A stretch of DNA of 64,000 nt from Aphis gossypii (GCF_020184175.1 NW_026083105.1:26732-90731), one strand, 5' to 3'; positions 48,401-60,659 are shown, counted from the stretch's first letter. Translations and numbers: made by a program. The notes: a model not told the origin generated them from the letters alone.

Positions 48401-49163
48401 AAAAACATAATTAAACACTGGGAAAACATCAAGAAATAATTATTATACCCGTAGGAGAATCATTAAACAAGGTAAATTGAATTTAGTGTATGGCATTGAG
48501 TTTAAATAATTTTGACTAAATTTTACCTTTAGAATCAAAACAGTGATAATATGACACCTACTAAATTAATTTTGGATAAAAATATGGTAAATAACATAAT
48601 TATTTATATAATTTGTTAAGTATAATATGTGTAATTTGACTGTCAATTCTAGGTTCAGTCATCTGTAGCAGTTGTTCATAGTTCACCTATTAATTCGATA
48701 CAGCACCATAAAATGGTAAAATAATTAAATTGCAATGTTTAAACAATTTGAATGAAAATAAGATCACTTAAAATTATATTGTAATTTTTGTATGTTTCAG
48801 TTGAGTGAAGCTGTTCATAACACATCAACAAGTTTGTCATACAATCCAGACTTGGTAAATTATATATATCTGAGTACCTAGGTACTTAATTATTTTTTGA
48901 AACCATGTATTAATTATATTTTCTAGATGATATCTGAACTGCATTGTGTAAAACCTCATAATGTTAAACAAGGAACAGGTTTAGGTATTATTTTCTTTTT
49001 TTAACTTTATGAGATGATTTATTAATCATAACAAATTACATTTTTTTTTTAATTTGTTATTTTAGATATTTCTAGCATTATAATTCCTACTACTAAACGT
49101 AGAGGAAAACCTAAGGGAGCTCTACAAACAGTCATTGGTTTAAAAAAAAATAGAAAAGTCTAG
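45477..49163 (+). pseudogene. ZSWIM-type MULE transposase, intron-rich, lightly damaged
   Basis: It starts MSHQYIGKKFKSHEDVEVFT; short exons carry the FAR1/FLYWCH-like N-part (CIHGGQKFRQKIKKTDRK; LKSLSEEHNHNSNKK). The main exon from 46931 has the MULE core: IVLLDGTYKLLNFGG, FMTDKDENMRNVLRHHFP and ILCKFHVFQIFKREI. A SWIM-like finger is CDCKFFRSMKLPCRRI, with Arg where the last His is expected. Four further small exons (ending 48596, 48717, 48855 and 48978) lead to TTKRRGKPKGALQTVIGL and a stop at 49161. Lesions: a missing base in the A run at 47020-47026, TAG at 47732 where WVDAF is expected, and the last 35 nt of the main exon out of frame. These enzymes move Mutator-like DNA elements; no terminal repeats were found here. 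Confidence 0.8.
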
Positions 49164-50686
49164 CAATCAGTCATCACCTAAAGTAAATCTTTGTAATATG
49201 TACTTTTAAATACATCATCATTATTATCATAATTTAAAAATTGTTTTGAAATTTTAAAAATACATAAGGTTTATATCACACGTGATAAATATAAAAACAG
49301 GGTAGGTAAATATTTAACCCATCTTTGAAATCCTTTATTGTACCAATATTTTACATAATCGATCAGTGTCGTGTATTCCTTATATAGTCAGTATTATTAA
49401 TATATGTGAAGGAAAGATAAATAAAATAAAGAATATTAACAACAAACAGAAAATAATCGTTTGATAATTATAATTTATAGCTCAGCATTAATGAAATATA
49501 ATAAGTTGTTAAATAAAAATTAGACAATTTATTGTAATAAATGTATTGGCTTATTCAGAACCAATTTAAAAGCAATAGTAAGTAAGTGTTAATAAGTAAG
49601 TGTTTGTAAGTGTAAATATGAATGAGTATGTATAATGTTCAGATAACTGGTTTACATTAAACCAGCATTTTAAGCATAACGTCTCATAATATATAAGCTA
49701 AAAAAAAAAAAGTGGTAGTACAAAAAAAACATGGTGCTTAGATGACAGATGTTGTATATTGTGCAATTGCATCTTATTATTATACGTATTTTCCGTGTCT
49801 ATGATATTGGTGTTTGATTATTTGTTCTTAATACTTCCCAAACATAATATATGTAGGTATTTAAGGGGTTCAATAAGGTATTGATTTTCAATGAATACAA
49901 ATATACCTAATAAGCAAAATTTATAAATACTTTCGCATATTTAAAGTTGTAAGTATTTAACAATAATACGCCGACTGTGGAAGTGAAGGCGTATAGTAAT
50001 GATGGGTACCTACACTAATAATTAACAAATACTAATTTTGTATTGAGTATAACGAATTTACCAACAATAAATAGATTTACAATTCGTCAAATCGAAATCT
50101 TATCGACGATAAGATAGTATTACTATACCCAAAGATTAAATCTAACACGGCCGCCGTTGACGTCCAATTAATATTGGACTGCGAAGATGACAATATATAT
50201 TATACAAACATAATATAAACGCCACGTAAAAATAAAATCGAAATCTCTTTTTTTTTTTAATGTTTAATAACAATTGCATTTCATCGGTGTGCAAAAACTC
50301 GAGATAAACCTGTACGTATATAATACAAACACGAAAACACGTCGAAAATCGGTATTGAATAACCAATCCGCCTAAAATATATATTATTACCCCATGTATA
50401 CAATATTGCCGAGTTCAAAAAATAATAAATATACATCAATACATAAATAGCGTAGGTATAGGTAGTAAATATATGAGAAACTATAAAATATATAATATTC
50501 CAGTAATATACGTAGGTATGCATAATATATTATTAAACAGTGGTAATGGTGAAATATATTAGAGCTTTAACTCTCGACAATCAAACGAAAAAACGAAAAA
50601 AAAAAATCGGAAAAAAATGCAAAAAATCAAGAGCGTCCGGCGATTTAAAGCGCCGCCGTCGGATCGACGATGATTCTGTCGGAGCG
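49164..50686. other. Intergenic DNA, no gene supported
   Basis: AT-rich. The near-palindrome ATCTTATCGACGATAAGAT is at 50098 and GTCCAATTAATATTGGAC is at 50161. The long frame at 50540-50971 is a chance product of A-rich DNA and the Harbinger end, not a gene. Confidence 0.5.
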
Positions 50687-50697
50687 GGATTCGAACC
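50687..50697 (-). promoter_or_regulatory. tRNA-type B box beside the Harbinger left end
   Basis: The minus strand reads GGTTCGAATCC, a perfect polymerase III B box, one base from the Harbinger end. The following minus-strand bases (CGCTCCGACAGAATCATCG, then a T-rich end near 50570) look like the body of a tRNA-derived SINE. The part that should lie 5' of the B box would be across the insertion at 60798-60870. Confidence 0.5.
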
Positions 50698-52576
50698 AGG
50701 GGGTCTATTCTCAAAGCGGTCGAAAAGGGTTTTCGATCAAAATATGATCGAAAAACATTTATTTTCGATCGATTCTAAAATCCGTATTCTCAGACCAGTT
50801 TTCGATCAGAGTTTCGATCGTATATTCGATTTTCGTTTCGACTGGTATTTTGAGATCGAAAAGCTTGGTTTCGATCGTATTCTTCGTTTGTTCCTCCATA
50901 TAATTCGAGATAATAATAGCTTACGGAGTATAGTTTTAACTTTTAACAGTTTTTATTGTTTAACAATTTAGTTTTATTTAATATCATGGCTAATGACGAT
51001 ATTGATCTTTTTATGCAATTTAATATAATGCAAAATAACATGCTCGAAGAATGGTTTACTGAACCCGAAGATACATGGCACAAGAAAATCCATTTGATGG
51101 TAATGATTTTGTCCATAAATAATAATAAGTTATTGTAGATAAATTACCAAGTGTTAATTACTTGTTTATATACATTTTTGTAATTTCAGTTTTAACTGAT
51201 AGACAGTTTATGGGGACTTATCGTTTAAGCAAAGTTCTTGTTGAAGAATTAATTGACATATTATTGCCATTTATAAAAGCGTCAAACACATTAAGTGTGC
51301 AAAGAAAGGTAGGTTAAAAATATACCTTCTATATTTTTATAGTTTGGAGGTTTCAGAAGTAAGTGTAACATTTTTCTCGATAGTTTTTAGTAGAAGACTT
51401 AAATTAAAATTTATAACATGCCATACTGCTAAGTACAGTTATTTGTACGAGTAGGTATGAGCTATCAGCTATACCTGTAATTTTTTTTTAAATAATAGAT
51501 AGGTAATATTGATTATACATATTAGGTACTAGGCGTGATATAATATAAGGTTAATAGGTTAATGACCATAGTCGTCGTATTTTGATTCTTTTTGAAACTA
51601 TTTATAGCCATGAGAAGTTGTCGTTTTTTTTCATTTATTCTCAATAAATAATTTTTCACTCAATCAAATGATTTGTAAAATAAGGTTCAATATAAGTTTT
51701 AGTAGCATAAATAAAAAAAGTCGAACAGAATTTTTTTACCTTAGACTAAAAGTTTACCGGGATGTATTTATAACTAAGAGCAATTTTCTATTTTTATTAA
51801 TTTAATAATGAAAGGTTGTATGATTGCGTACTTAGCTGGCTCACCGTCTTTTCTATGAATCTTTTTTTTATGCAACGATATCGTTGAATTCAAATTTAAC
51901 ACTTCTATTAGGATAACATAATTTAAAACTACTATACAGCAGAGTGATACTCACTTGTCTACCATTTTAATTAATGACAACATAATATGAATCTTGAATA
52001 ATATGGTTAAGCCGTTTAGCCGTAAAGGTCCTAATGGCTATTGATTTTTTAAATTACACTTAGGTTCTCACAGCTTTGAGGTTTTATGCAAGTGGGAGTT
52101 ACCAACAGGATATAGGTGAGCATAGAGGTGCAGCTCTCAGTCAAGCATCTGTCAGCAGGTGTCTTACGGAAGTAACTGAAGCTTTGAATAACCCTAGAAT
52201 TATGAATAAGTATATTCATTTTCCTGCAAATTTGTTAGAACTAAATATTGTTCGTCGAGGGTGAGTTACATTTTAATAATAATTTTAATTGCTTATAGTT
52301 TTTGATAGTGCCGTACATTAAATGGACCACATGGTATAAAATATAATATTTACATATTCATTCATCATAATATTATATTTCTTATTTGCCAGTTAGTATT
52401 GTATTATTTAATTAATTTGTTTATATATATATATATTTATAGTTGTATTATAAAATCATTAATATCAGGCTATTTAGATGGCCACTATCTACGTACTTTT
52501 ACACAATTAATTATATTTACCTATTCTTAGTTCTTAACAAATATAATATATTTACATTTATCATATTTTTATGATG

Positions 52577-52584
52577 CTGTAAAC
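52577..52584. repeat. 8-bp target duplication CTGTAAAC of MITE, left
   Basis: Identical to 52767-52774. Confidence 0.85.
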
Positions 52585-52766
52585 CTGGGGTCGACAACTC
52601 GCGGCCCGCGATTACAATTTATAATGAATTATTAATTAGTATAAAAATAGAATATCACATTATGTTAGTCGATAAAAAAATTAAACTTTAAATAAAGTAA
52701 GGTGTATGGCTCGTGAAAATGTTTTTTATTTTATTCCCCTTGACACCAAAAAAGTTGCGACCCTTG
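52585..52766. mobile_element. hAT-type MITE, 182 bp
   Basis: It starts CTGGGGTCGACAACTCGCGG and ends AAAGTTGCGACCCTTG, so the ends are imperfect inverted repeats (GGGTCG...). A perfect 8-bp duplication, CTGTAAAC, flanks it. The 'GGGTCGxCAAC...GCGGCCCGCG' opening is common in animal hAT MITEs. It has no coding capacity. Confidence 0.82.
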
Positions 52767-52774
52767 CTGTAAAC
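52767..52774. repeat. 8-bp target duplication CTGTAAAC of MITE, right
   Basis: Identical to 52577-52584. Confidence 0.85.
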
Positions 52775-55700
52775 TAACAATAGTTTGATTCTTATGGTTT
52801 TAAAATATCTAGTTATTAGTTTGAATATTTCCCACCAGATTTTATGACAAGTATTCAATTCCTGGGATCGTTGGAGTTATTGATGGAACCCATATAGCTA
52901 TTGTCCCTCCAAAGTCTGATGATGAACTATACCCTGAGCATATATATGTCAACCGAAAAGGTTATCATAGTATAAATACTCAACTTGTGAGTCCTTAAAC
53001 ATATTTATTTAATATTATTTAGTAGGTATAAGTATCATTGCATAAAAACAAACAACTCAATAGTTATTATTTAATTTAATAGCAATTATCAAAATATTGT
53101 TATTATTACAGATATGTGACTCAGACTTAAAAATATTGAACGTGTGTTCAAAGTTCCCAGGAAGTGCTCATGATAGCCATATATGGCGTTTAAGTGTTGT
53201 GCAAGATGTGTTAAGACATTTACATACTATTGGACAGACATCATATTTTTTGCTTGGTGATTCTAGATATGGACTTAAACCATGGTTGATGACACCGATA
53301 TATGAACCCCTAGAAAATAGTCCAGAAGCACGGTATATATAAGTGGTTGGGTAAAACCAGATCAATAATTGAGCGTTGCAATGGTGTGTTGAAAATGCGT
53401 TTCAGATGCCTTTTAAAACACAGAGTTCTCCATTACTCGCCAGAAAAGGCAGCTAGTATTATTAACGCATGTGTAATTTACACAAAATTTGTATCACAAA
53501 TAATTTACCATTAGTAAATATTGAGGAAAGAGAAGATATTGATTTAGGCATATATAATGATTTACCAGTAATTAATTATGTGAACCAAATTAATCCAGAA
53601 CTTACAGCAGGAAAAAGATACCAACAACAAATTATTTCTAGATACTTTCAATAAACACTTCTTTATTTAACAAGATATCATTAAAAAATAAATTATTAAA
53701 ATTATATAAGATAGCATATCATATTATTTTTTTTTATTAACTATAAAATTTTTTTTATCAGATATTTTAAAATTTAGTATGGGTAGCAGATTAAAACATA
53801 TGATAAAAAAAGATTAATCTAAAATAAATTATAAAAGGTACCTATATATTTTATATTATTAAATGTTATATTATATTTTATTATAGACAATTTTCTAATG
53901 ATATTTATATGTTATAAAACCTTAAAATATGTTAAAAAAACAGGATTATATTAAGTACTTTTTTTCTAGTGCAGCTGCGATTCTTTCTTTTGCTTCTGTT
54001 CTCCTTTTTAAAAGATGAAGTTTAGCAATATAATAATTTTTTAAAATTTCATTTCTTGCATCATTTGTTTCTACCATATCATAGAAGCATTTACAGATTC
54101 TTTTAAGACACCAATTTTACTAAAATGTTTTAATTATATTATGTTAGAACTTAGAATTTTTTAATTTGTAAATAAATATATTATATTACTTTAGGGGAAA
54201 AAAGGAATTAAAATACCTTTTTGAATTATCTGTTGTTAAATTTGGTTGACCATTAACCTTACCAGCAAATTGTATATTATTAATAGCAGTTGTGAAACAG
54301 TCATCAACATTTAAGTGGGTTGGGTTTTCTTGTACAGGTAGGTTGAGATCACTTATATCTACACTGATGGATTTTTAAAATAATTAAACTACTAACATAA
54401 TATACCTGTCATATTATATTTAATTAACATTAACATACCTATTTAAATTTAAATCATCTTCAATTTCAGGTAAAATATTATCAGTCACAGGTCTAAAATT
54501 ATAATATTATAACACATTTTTTTAAATATTCACTATATAGTAAATAATAACTACTGTTTGTAAAAATTACTTTGTAAAACAAAATTAAAGGAAAAATTGG
54601 TCAATAACTTAGGTATTTAAGTAATATAAAACCAATACAAAAAATTGTGGTCAGCTAAATATAAAATAATTGTTTTATTTTGAGCAATACTTTGGTTGGA
54701 TTAGTTGATATTAAAACCATTTTTACCTTATAAGAGTGGTATTTTATAAATATTTATTACTTACAATAAAACACAATTAGGCTCAACAACCTGTTCATCT
54801 TCTATAACCATCTAATAACCTTCAAAGCTTACAGTAGGTTCAGCAGTGTTTGGATGTCCACTAATAGGTACCTCTCCAATAATATTTAAAATTTGATCTT
54901 CCCATTCATCAGTCCTTTCATTTTCATTGTCCCCCCCCCCCCACCAGTTCTTCTACAACTTTTTTTGTATTCAACACTTCTTGTCTTAACATTACTTTTT
55001 AAGTCTATCCAACACTAAAATTTTATAGCAAGCAAATATTATATGTTGAAAATGAGTCATAAGATCTAAGTTACACTTAGATCATTGTTAAATAATAATA
55101 ATAAAAATATTTTGTGTAGTTCACAAATATTGAGATATTCTTGTAATTATATAATATCATGTACTATAATATCTACAGTATATTCTGACATTTTCACAGG
55201 CTTCTTATGGATTCTACAATAATTAGTCAGTAGCATGGCTACTTCATTATTGATTATTAAATTGAAAATATATTTATTAATAGAATATTATGACTACATT
55301 TTTAAGAATTTTGCTTTTTACTTTTTAGAGAATTTTTTGACATTATAAGTACATTTTTTATGTTTTAAAGTAATTTTTATATAGGAATTGATAAAATTTT
55401 ATAAAAATTAAGCAGCACCTGATTGTACAGTGCTATTATGAAACAAGGTAAAAGTATAACAAATATATCTACCTAAATTGTATATTTAGTTTTTGGAAAT
55501 CACTTTCAAAGTAAAAAGGAAAACTAGTAGATGATGAATTTGATACGAATACTAATAATAATAATAATAATTAATACCTAAGAATAAAAATATATATAAT
55601 AAAACAAATTTGTTAAAAATAATTTTAAAAGCATCTAAAAAAAAAATTCTGTTATGAGTGCACTAAGTTGTATGTTATAAGTCATTTTTCTAGTTTTTTA

Positions 55701-55837
55701 GAGCATTTAAATCCGTTCCCTAAATTTATGAGTATTAAATTAAAATTTTTACATTGATCACACCATGAATTTAGAAAACTGTCTTGCACTCTTGCATTAA
55801 AGCACAATGGGCATAGGTATACGACAAAAGTGAATAG

Positions 55838-55845
55838 GTTATGAG
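55838..55845. repeat. 8-bp target duplication GTTATGAG of hAT, left
   Basis: Identical to 60202-60209. Confidence 0.92.
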
Positions 55846-56359
55846 TAGGGCCCGGATTTATATGCATTTGCATGTTTTTTCTGAATAGTCCAAAAAATAG
55901 CTAGGTAAGCTACAAATTTAATTTGTAATCAATAGATCCGAAATATAAAGTTTTATTTTGCATATTTTTGCATATTTTGTCCTTTTTTGACTTGTAATGC
56001 ATATTTCTGTATTTTACAATTTTTTTTTGCATATATACGGTTTTTAAATGCATAAAATGTAATATTTTGGTTATTTTTATTAAAATTACCTATTTTACAT
56101 TGTACATTGCACGCGCGTATATTTTGACGTGCGTTTTAACATAAGACGCAGATGCGAAAATCAACGTCCGTTCAAATGCACATCGCGTCGTCGCGGTCGT
56201 TAGTGTAGCCCAATCTATAAATATCAATACAATTCTACAACGGACGTCAAAATTACGGATGTACATTATACACTCGTGTGGCCTCAGCCTATAATCCATG
56301 TAATTTGACGAAGTCGTTTTCTTATCTTATCTGAGACATATCGGGACAAGTATCTATAG

Positions 56360-56361
56360 TA
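56360..56361. repeat. TA target duplication, left
   Basis: TA precedes CGGCCAGC; the matching TA is at 58321-58322. Confidence 0.8.
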
Positions 56362-58320
56362 CGGCCAGCGAAAAGTGAGCCGCGATACCAGAGCTCCGGG
56401 TGGCCAAATTTCGTCAGGGCTACTCAACTTTTTGGCGCGTAAATTGTATTCAAACCTGTTATTATATGAATATTATTATTCCTCCTTTATATTTTGGTAA
56501 ATACGTATTTTTGAAGAAATAAAATAGGTATTATTATATTACATGCAATTTAATTATTCAAATTAATAAATATAAATAATATATACAAAAAATAATAAAT
56601 AATAAAAAAAAAATTAATTTTTATACAATATTAGAAGTTATCGTCGTCATCATCGTCATCGTCACTTGAGCTGTCGTCGGGATTTATGGTAAGAATGATA
56701 GGCTCCAAAATTTCGTCCCTTAACCCTTCTTCACTAGATCATCGTCTTGAATTTTGTCACAATGGTCACCGCATTTTTTCCAATTTTCTTTTGTCACCGC
56801 ATCTAAGGCATTATTGACCAATACTTCGACATCTGCCATTTTAAAAGAATGATTTTTTTCGGCGACTTCTCCCTTAATTTGTGCCCAAATCATCTCGATG
56901 GGGTTGTATTGGCAGTGATATGGTGGCAGTCTCACCACTTCATGACCCATTTGAAAAGCTATCTCGTCTAATTTATATTTTTTTTCTTTTGGCATCGACA
57001 GTTTTACCTTTTCTCGCAATTCACACAATGTTTCTTCGGGAATAAATGGTATAGATTTGTTTTGGAGCCATGTTTGAACATCTGCCTTTTTAGTGTTGCT
57101 CTTCGGGTAGTCTTCGTATAACGTTGAATGATATGGGACATTGTCCATGACTATAATACATGGCTCCTCCAAATTACCTAACATATCGACGAACCATTGT
57201 TCAAACACTGGCGTTCATCTGCGAGTGGTAGTCTGCCGAACTACCAGATTTGCACCGAAATACCAGTTTGGAATTTTTTACAAAACCAAATGACGGTGAC
57301 CCGGCATGGCACACAATGAGCCTACCGCCCTTCCCTATTGGTACCTTGAGTCCTTCGGTATTGTCTGAGTTTTGCCAAATGTACCCACGTGTGTGGTTTT
57401 GGTTTACCCACGTCTCATCCAAGTAAACAACTGGCCTTGAATCGTTGTTACGTCGAAACTCATGCATTTTTCTTAAAAATTTTACTAGAGCAGCAACAAT
57501 GTCATTCCGCTCCATTAAAAATTTACGTCCATCATTACATCTTTTATACTTAAAATCTAAATTTTTTAAAAGGACTTTAATGGACGATTTTGAACCCGGA
57601 TAATTTGTTTTTTCACGCATTGCTGCCAATATTTTTGCGCTCGTAGGAAATTGATGATTGTCGTAAAAGCTATGAACGGTTCTCCTTACAACTTCGTTGT
57701 CAAAATCATCTAGTTCAGTAGCATACTTTAACCGTTTATAAGTTTTTCTTGGCGACTTGAATGATGTAGTGATGGGTTTGTCATCTTGTTCTCTATTTTT
57801 TTTCCTTCTGCACAAATTCGCTTGACACTTGCAACGCTAACACCACATGCTTCGGCAGTTACTTCGCGAGTTTTAACGGAAAAAATGAGCAAATTCAGGA
57901 AAATTTTGTCAGTAGCCAATACTTTTAAGTAATTGTAAACACTATAAATTACTTTTTTAGTTTGGGAATGAATATCCTGTTGAGATTCCATTATAAAAAT
58001 ATTGTTATAAATTTATAACAAAAATTAAACACTTTTTTTTAAAAAAAGGCGAACAAAAAAATACTTATAGCACAGGCAACTCGATGAAACGTACACACTG
58101 TCACAGGTAAACGGTCGTGGAAGTACTAACCGCCGGCGTATTACGACTACGCTGTAGAACATTTCACGTAAGGGATTCGAAAAATCGTAAAATATAATGT
58201 AAGGACAAACGCCATCTGACTTTTTAAATAGCGCGCCAATAGTGTCTAACGGAGAACCCCTAGTTACGCTAAAATTCGCCACTAGTAACGCCACCGTCGC
58301 GGCTCACTTTTCGCTGGCCG
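56362..58320 (-). mobile_element. Complete Tc1/mariner-type element, 1.96 kb
   Basis: Terminal inverted repeats of 24 identical bp begin CGGCCAGCGAAAAGTGAGCC and are flanked by TA on both sides. The element carries a DDE transposase gene on the minus strand. It lies upstream of the hAT transposase gene. The identical inverted ends indicate a fairly recent insertion. Confidence 0.9.
56720..57991 (-). pseudogene. Tc1/mariner/IS630-type transposase, two frame changes
   Basis: It starts MESQQDIHSQTKKVIYSVYN with a helix-turn-helix-like region (TAEACGVSVASVKRICAEG). A frame change near 57800 leads to KSPRKTYKRLKYATELDD. The catalytic core has VVYLDETWVNQNHTRGYIW (first Asp). A second frame change near 57205 precedes FEQWFVDML, IIVMDNVPYHS (second Asp) and LPPYHCQYNPIEMIWAQIKG (Glu). 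This DDE_3 arrangement is typical of Tc1/mariner/IS630 enzymes, which cut at TA. The end is acidic and Lys-rich. Two single-base lesions make it inactive as read. Confidence 0.88.
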
Positions 58321-58322
58321 TA
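58321..58322. repeat. TA target duplication, right
   Basis: Partner of 56360-56361. Confidence 0.8.
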
Positions 58323-58432
58323 CTGTAGTAATTTGTTATTGAGAAGGTTTTAGTGAATCATACATGAGTCGTGTTTGTTTCGTCGTGTTTTTCGTGTTGA
58401 TCCGAGTGCTCGTATTTTATTTTGACGAAAAA

Positions 58433-60044
58433 ATGCCGAAAATTAGCGCAACTACGTCCAGTAGGTTAAATAAATTTGTTGCCGAATATAAAGGTATTTT
58501 TTCCACAGATGGCTTAGTTTTATTTTGTTTAAAATGTAACGTCAAAGTAAATGGCGAAAAACGTTTCACAGTCATCCAACATTTATCAACTGGAAAACAC
58601 AAAAGTGCAGTTCAACGTACGAATTTACAAGAAAAAAATCAAACATTAATTTCAAATGCAACTTCAAAATCTCCCTTTTTTCTAGAAATGTGCAATGCAA
58701 TGGTTTCAGCAGATATACCTTTTAATAAATTAAATAACAAGTGCTTCCGGGAATTCCTAGAAAAATACACTAAGCAAACTATTCCAAATGAGTCAACACT
58801 CAGAAAAAATTATTTATCTGATATATACGACCGAACCATCACCAACATCCGCAGTTATATTTCTAATCAAAAAATATGGATAAGTATCGACGAAACTACA
58901 GACGTCGAAGGTCGTTATATAGCCAATGTGATAATCGGTACACTTAGTTCAGATAATCCCGGAAAAACCTTTTTGTTAACATCTGAAGTATTGGATATTG
59001 CAAATCATCAAACAATTTGTAAATTATTCGATAGTTCTTTATTTTTACTTTGGCCGGAAGGGTTACGCAGAGATGATGTTTTGCTTTTTATCACTGATGC
59101 TGCACATACATGGTCAAAGCAGCCAGATCTCTAGATATATTTTATACAAATATGATTCATTTAACATGTCTTGCTCACGGACTACATCGTATTGCTGAAG
59201 AGATACGTAAAAATTTTCCAAAGGTAGATAATTTAATTTCTAATGGGAAAAAAATTTTCCTGAAAGCATCGTCACGTATATTATTTTTTAAAACCGAGTT
59301 ACCCCATATTCCGTTACCACCACAACCAATAATTACTAGGTGGGGTACTTGGTTAGAGGCTGCTATTTATTATTCTGATCATTTTCAAGATTTTAGCCGC
59401 GTAGTAAATATGTTTGACAAAAACGAGGCGATATCCATACAAATTACGCAAAATTTAATTCAAGATAAAAATTTAACTAGTGATCTTGCTTATATAAAAT
59501 CGCACTTTAATTTTTTGCCGAGTAGCATAACTTTATTAGAAAAAAAAAATACATCTTTAAACGATTCAATTAATTTGATGAAGAATGTTGAAAGTAATAT
59601 TTCCAAAATACCTAACGGAAATGTCGGAAAAGCAATTAAAGACAAATTTCAAGCTGTTTTAAAGAAAAATAAAGGCTATGAAACCTTGAAAAAAATCTCT
59701 GCTTGTATTGATGGAACAAATGAAACTTTGGAAAATATAGAACAAAATTTCAGTCCAAGCGATATCTCTTTTTAAATACGCTCCCGTCACATCTGTCGAC
59801 GTAGAGAGGAGTTTTTCAAGGTACAAAAATATATTGGCTGATAATCGACGAACTTTCACATTTGAAAACCTGAAAAAAACATTCGTGGTGCATGCAATGC
59901 GAATGCTTTTGGTATGTATTAATTTTCGTTTAATCACATAATTTATTTAATAAAAATATTTTAATTTTAATTTTTCAGATTGAAATTACAAAATGTTTGA
60001 AAGTAAAAAAAAAAGAATCAAAAAAATATTGTATTATTTATTAG
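58433..60044 (+). pseudogene. hAT transposase, two frame changes
   Basis: I start at MPKISATTSSRLNKFVAEYK because the codons before it read as untranslated leader. A BED-like Cys/His finger (LFCLKCNVKV...VIQHLSTGKHKS) is followed by the catalytic RNase H fold with IWISIDETTDVEGRYIANV (first Asp). FITDAA and, after a one-base change near 59095, MIHLTCLAHGLHRIAEEI follow, then TRWGTWLEAAIYY. The hAT C-terminal dimer region is in another frame after 59773: YAPVTSVDVERSFSRYKNIL and ADNRRTFTFENLKKTFVVH. A last small exon starts at 59979 after a TTTTTCAG acceptor and ends at TAG 60042. The order fits a hAT transposase of the type close to CGGBP1-like genes. Confidence 0.88.
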
Positions 60045-60201
60045 AACATAATATAAAAATAATGAAAATAAATTTTTTTTTTAATCGATTTTTTTGCATA
60101 TTTTTTATTTTATAGGGTATATTTCTATAAAATAAGAGCATAAATGCATATTTTATAGTGCATATTTCTTAGGTTTTTAGAGCATATAAATCCGGGCCCT
60201 A

Positions 60202-60209
60202 GTTATGAG
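60202..60209. repeat. 8-bp target duplication GTTATGAG of hAT, right
   Basis: Identical to 55838-55845. Confidence 0.92.
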
Positions 60210-60659
60210 AAATACGATTAATTACTTTTTTCCATTTTAATGGATCTTTAGTGGCTCCTACGATTGAATTAAGTTCATCACTTATTTGTTGCCACAGTTG
60301 TTTGGCATTTTTATTTGTATATGAAGAACCTAATTTTCCCTTTTGAAGTTCCGGGTGTGACTGCATGAAGGAAATTAATGCTTCCTTCTGAGCAAATGAT
60401 ACTGACTTACCTTTATATTTTTTGGACATTTTAAAAATTGTATAGACTTAACTTTTACTTTAAAAATTTGTTGCTCGGTTGCAGGCGTTTAGCTAGTGTA
60501 GTAGTGTACAGTCTTTATATACGGAACAAAGAACATCCCTCGTTATTTTTTATTATTTTATTATTTTTTGTGATCAGCTGTTGCGTTTTCTCATGGAATA
60601 ATAAGAAATTAAGTGATCACATTTCAATAGTCGAAAACTAGATCGAAAATCACATATTC

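Larger units (their letters stand above)
50986..53654 (+). pseudogene. Harbinger (HARBI1-like) transposase, broken
   Basis: Exon 1 starts MANDDIDLFMQFNIMQNN. Later exons give RQFMGTYRLSKVLVEELID (51190), VLTALRFYASGSYQQDIG to NKYIHFPANL (52066-52260), VGVIDGTHIAIVPPK (52838-52987; first catalytic Asp) and FPGSAHDSHIWR with LLGDSRYGLKPWL (from 53112; second Asp). RSIIERCNGVLKMRFRCL supplies the final Glu region, and INPELTAGKRYQQQIISRYF ends at 53654. Order and spacing match HARBI1-type DDE nucleases, which act at 3-bp targets together with the Myb-like partner. Frame changes near 51088, 53335 and 53480 break the protein. A 182-bp MITE sits in the intron before the first catalytic exon. Confidence 0.87.
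55846..60201 (+). mobile_element. Complete hAT transposon, 4.36 kb, itself interrupted
   Basis: The terminal repeats are identical over 20 bp, TAGGGCCCGGATTTATATGC, and are flanked by the perfect 8-bp duplication GTTATGAG. Both subterminal regions are full of TGCATA(T) words, possible transposase sites. It contains one plus-strand transposase gene (58433-60044) and a Tc1/mariner-type element (56362-58320) between the left end and that gene. Without that guest it is about 2.4 kb. Confidence 0.93.
53946..60429 (-). pseudogene. Harbinger Myb/SANT-like accessory gene, split by a hAT insertion
   Basis: Exon 1 (60429-60226) reads MSKKYKGKSVSFAQKEALIS, then KNAKQLWQQISDELNSIVG and ends LKWKK at a GTAATT donor. 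The next exon (from 55014) continues CWIDLKSNVKTRSVEYKK and RRTGGG, completing a Myb/SANT-like DNA-binding fold of the kind Harbinger elements encode beside the transposase for nuclear entry and end binding. Later pieces: EDQILNIIGEVPISGHP, VDISDLNLPVQENPTHLN, and a helical end LHLLKRRTEAKERIAAALEK with stop at 53946. Lesions: a frame change in the G12 run near 54931-54942, a stop after SFEGY near 54812, and a frame change near 54090. The hAT at 55846-60201 lies inside the first intron. Confidence 0.8.

Noticed and set aside
50540..50971. 143-codon frame with a basic N-half
   Set aside because: Produced by A-rich DNA, a B box region and the Harbinger terminal repeat; crosses the transposon border.
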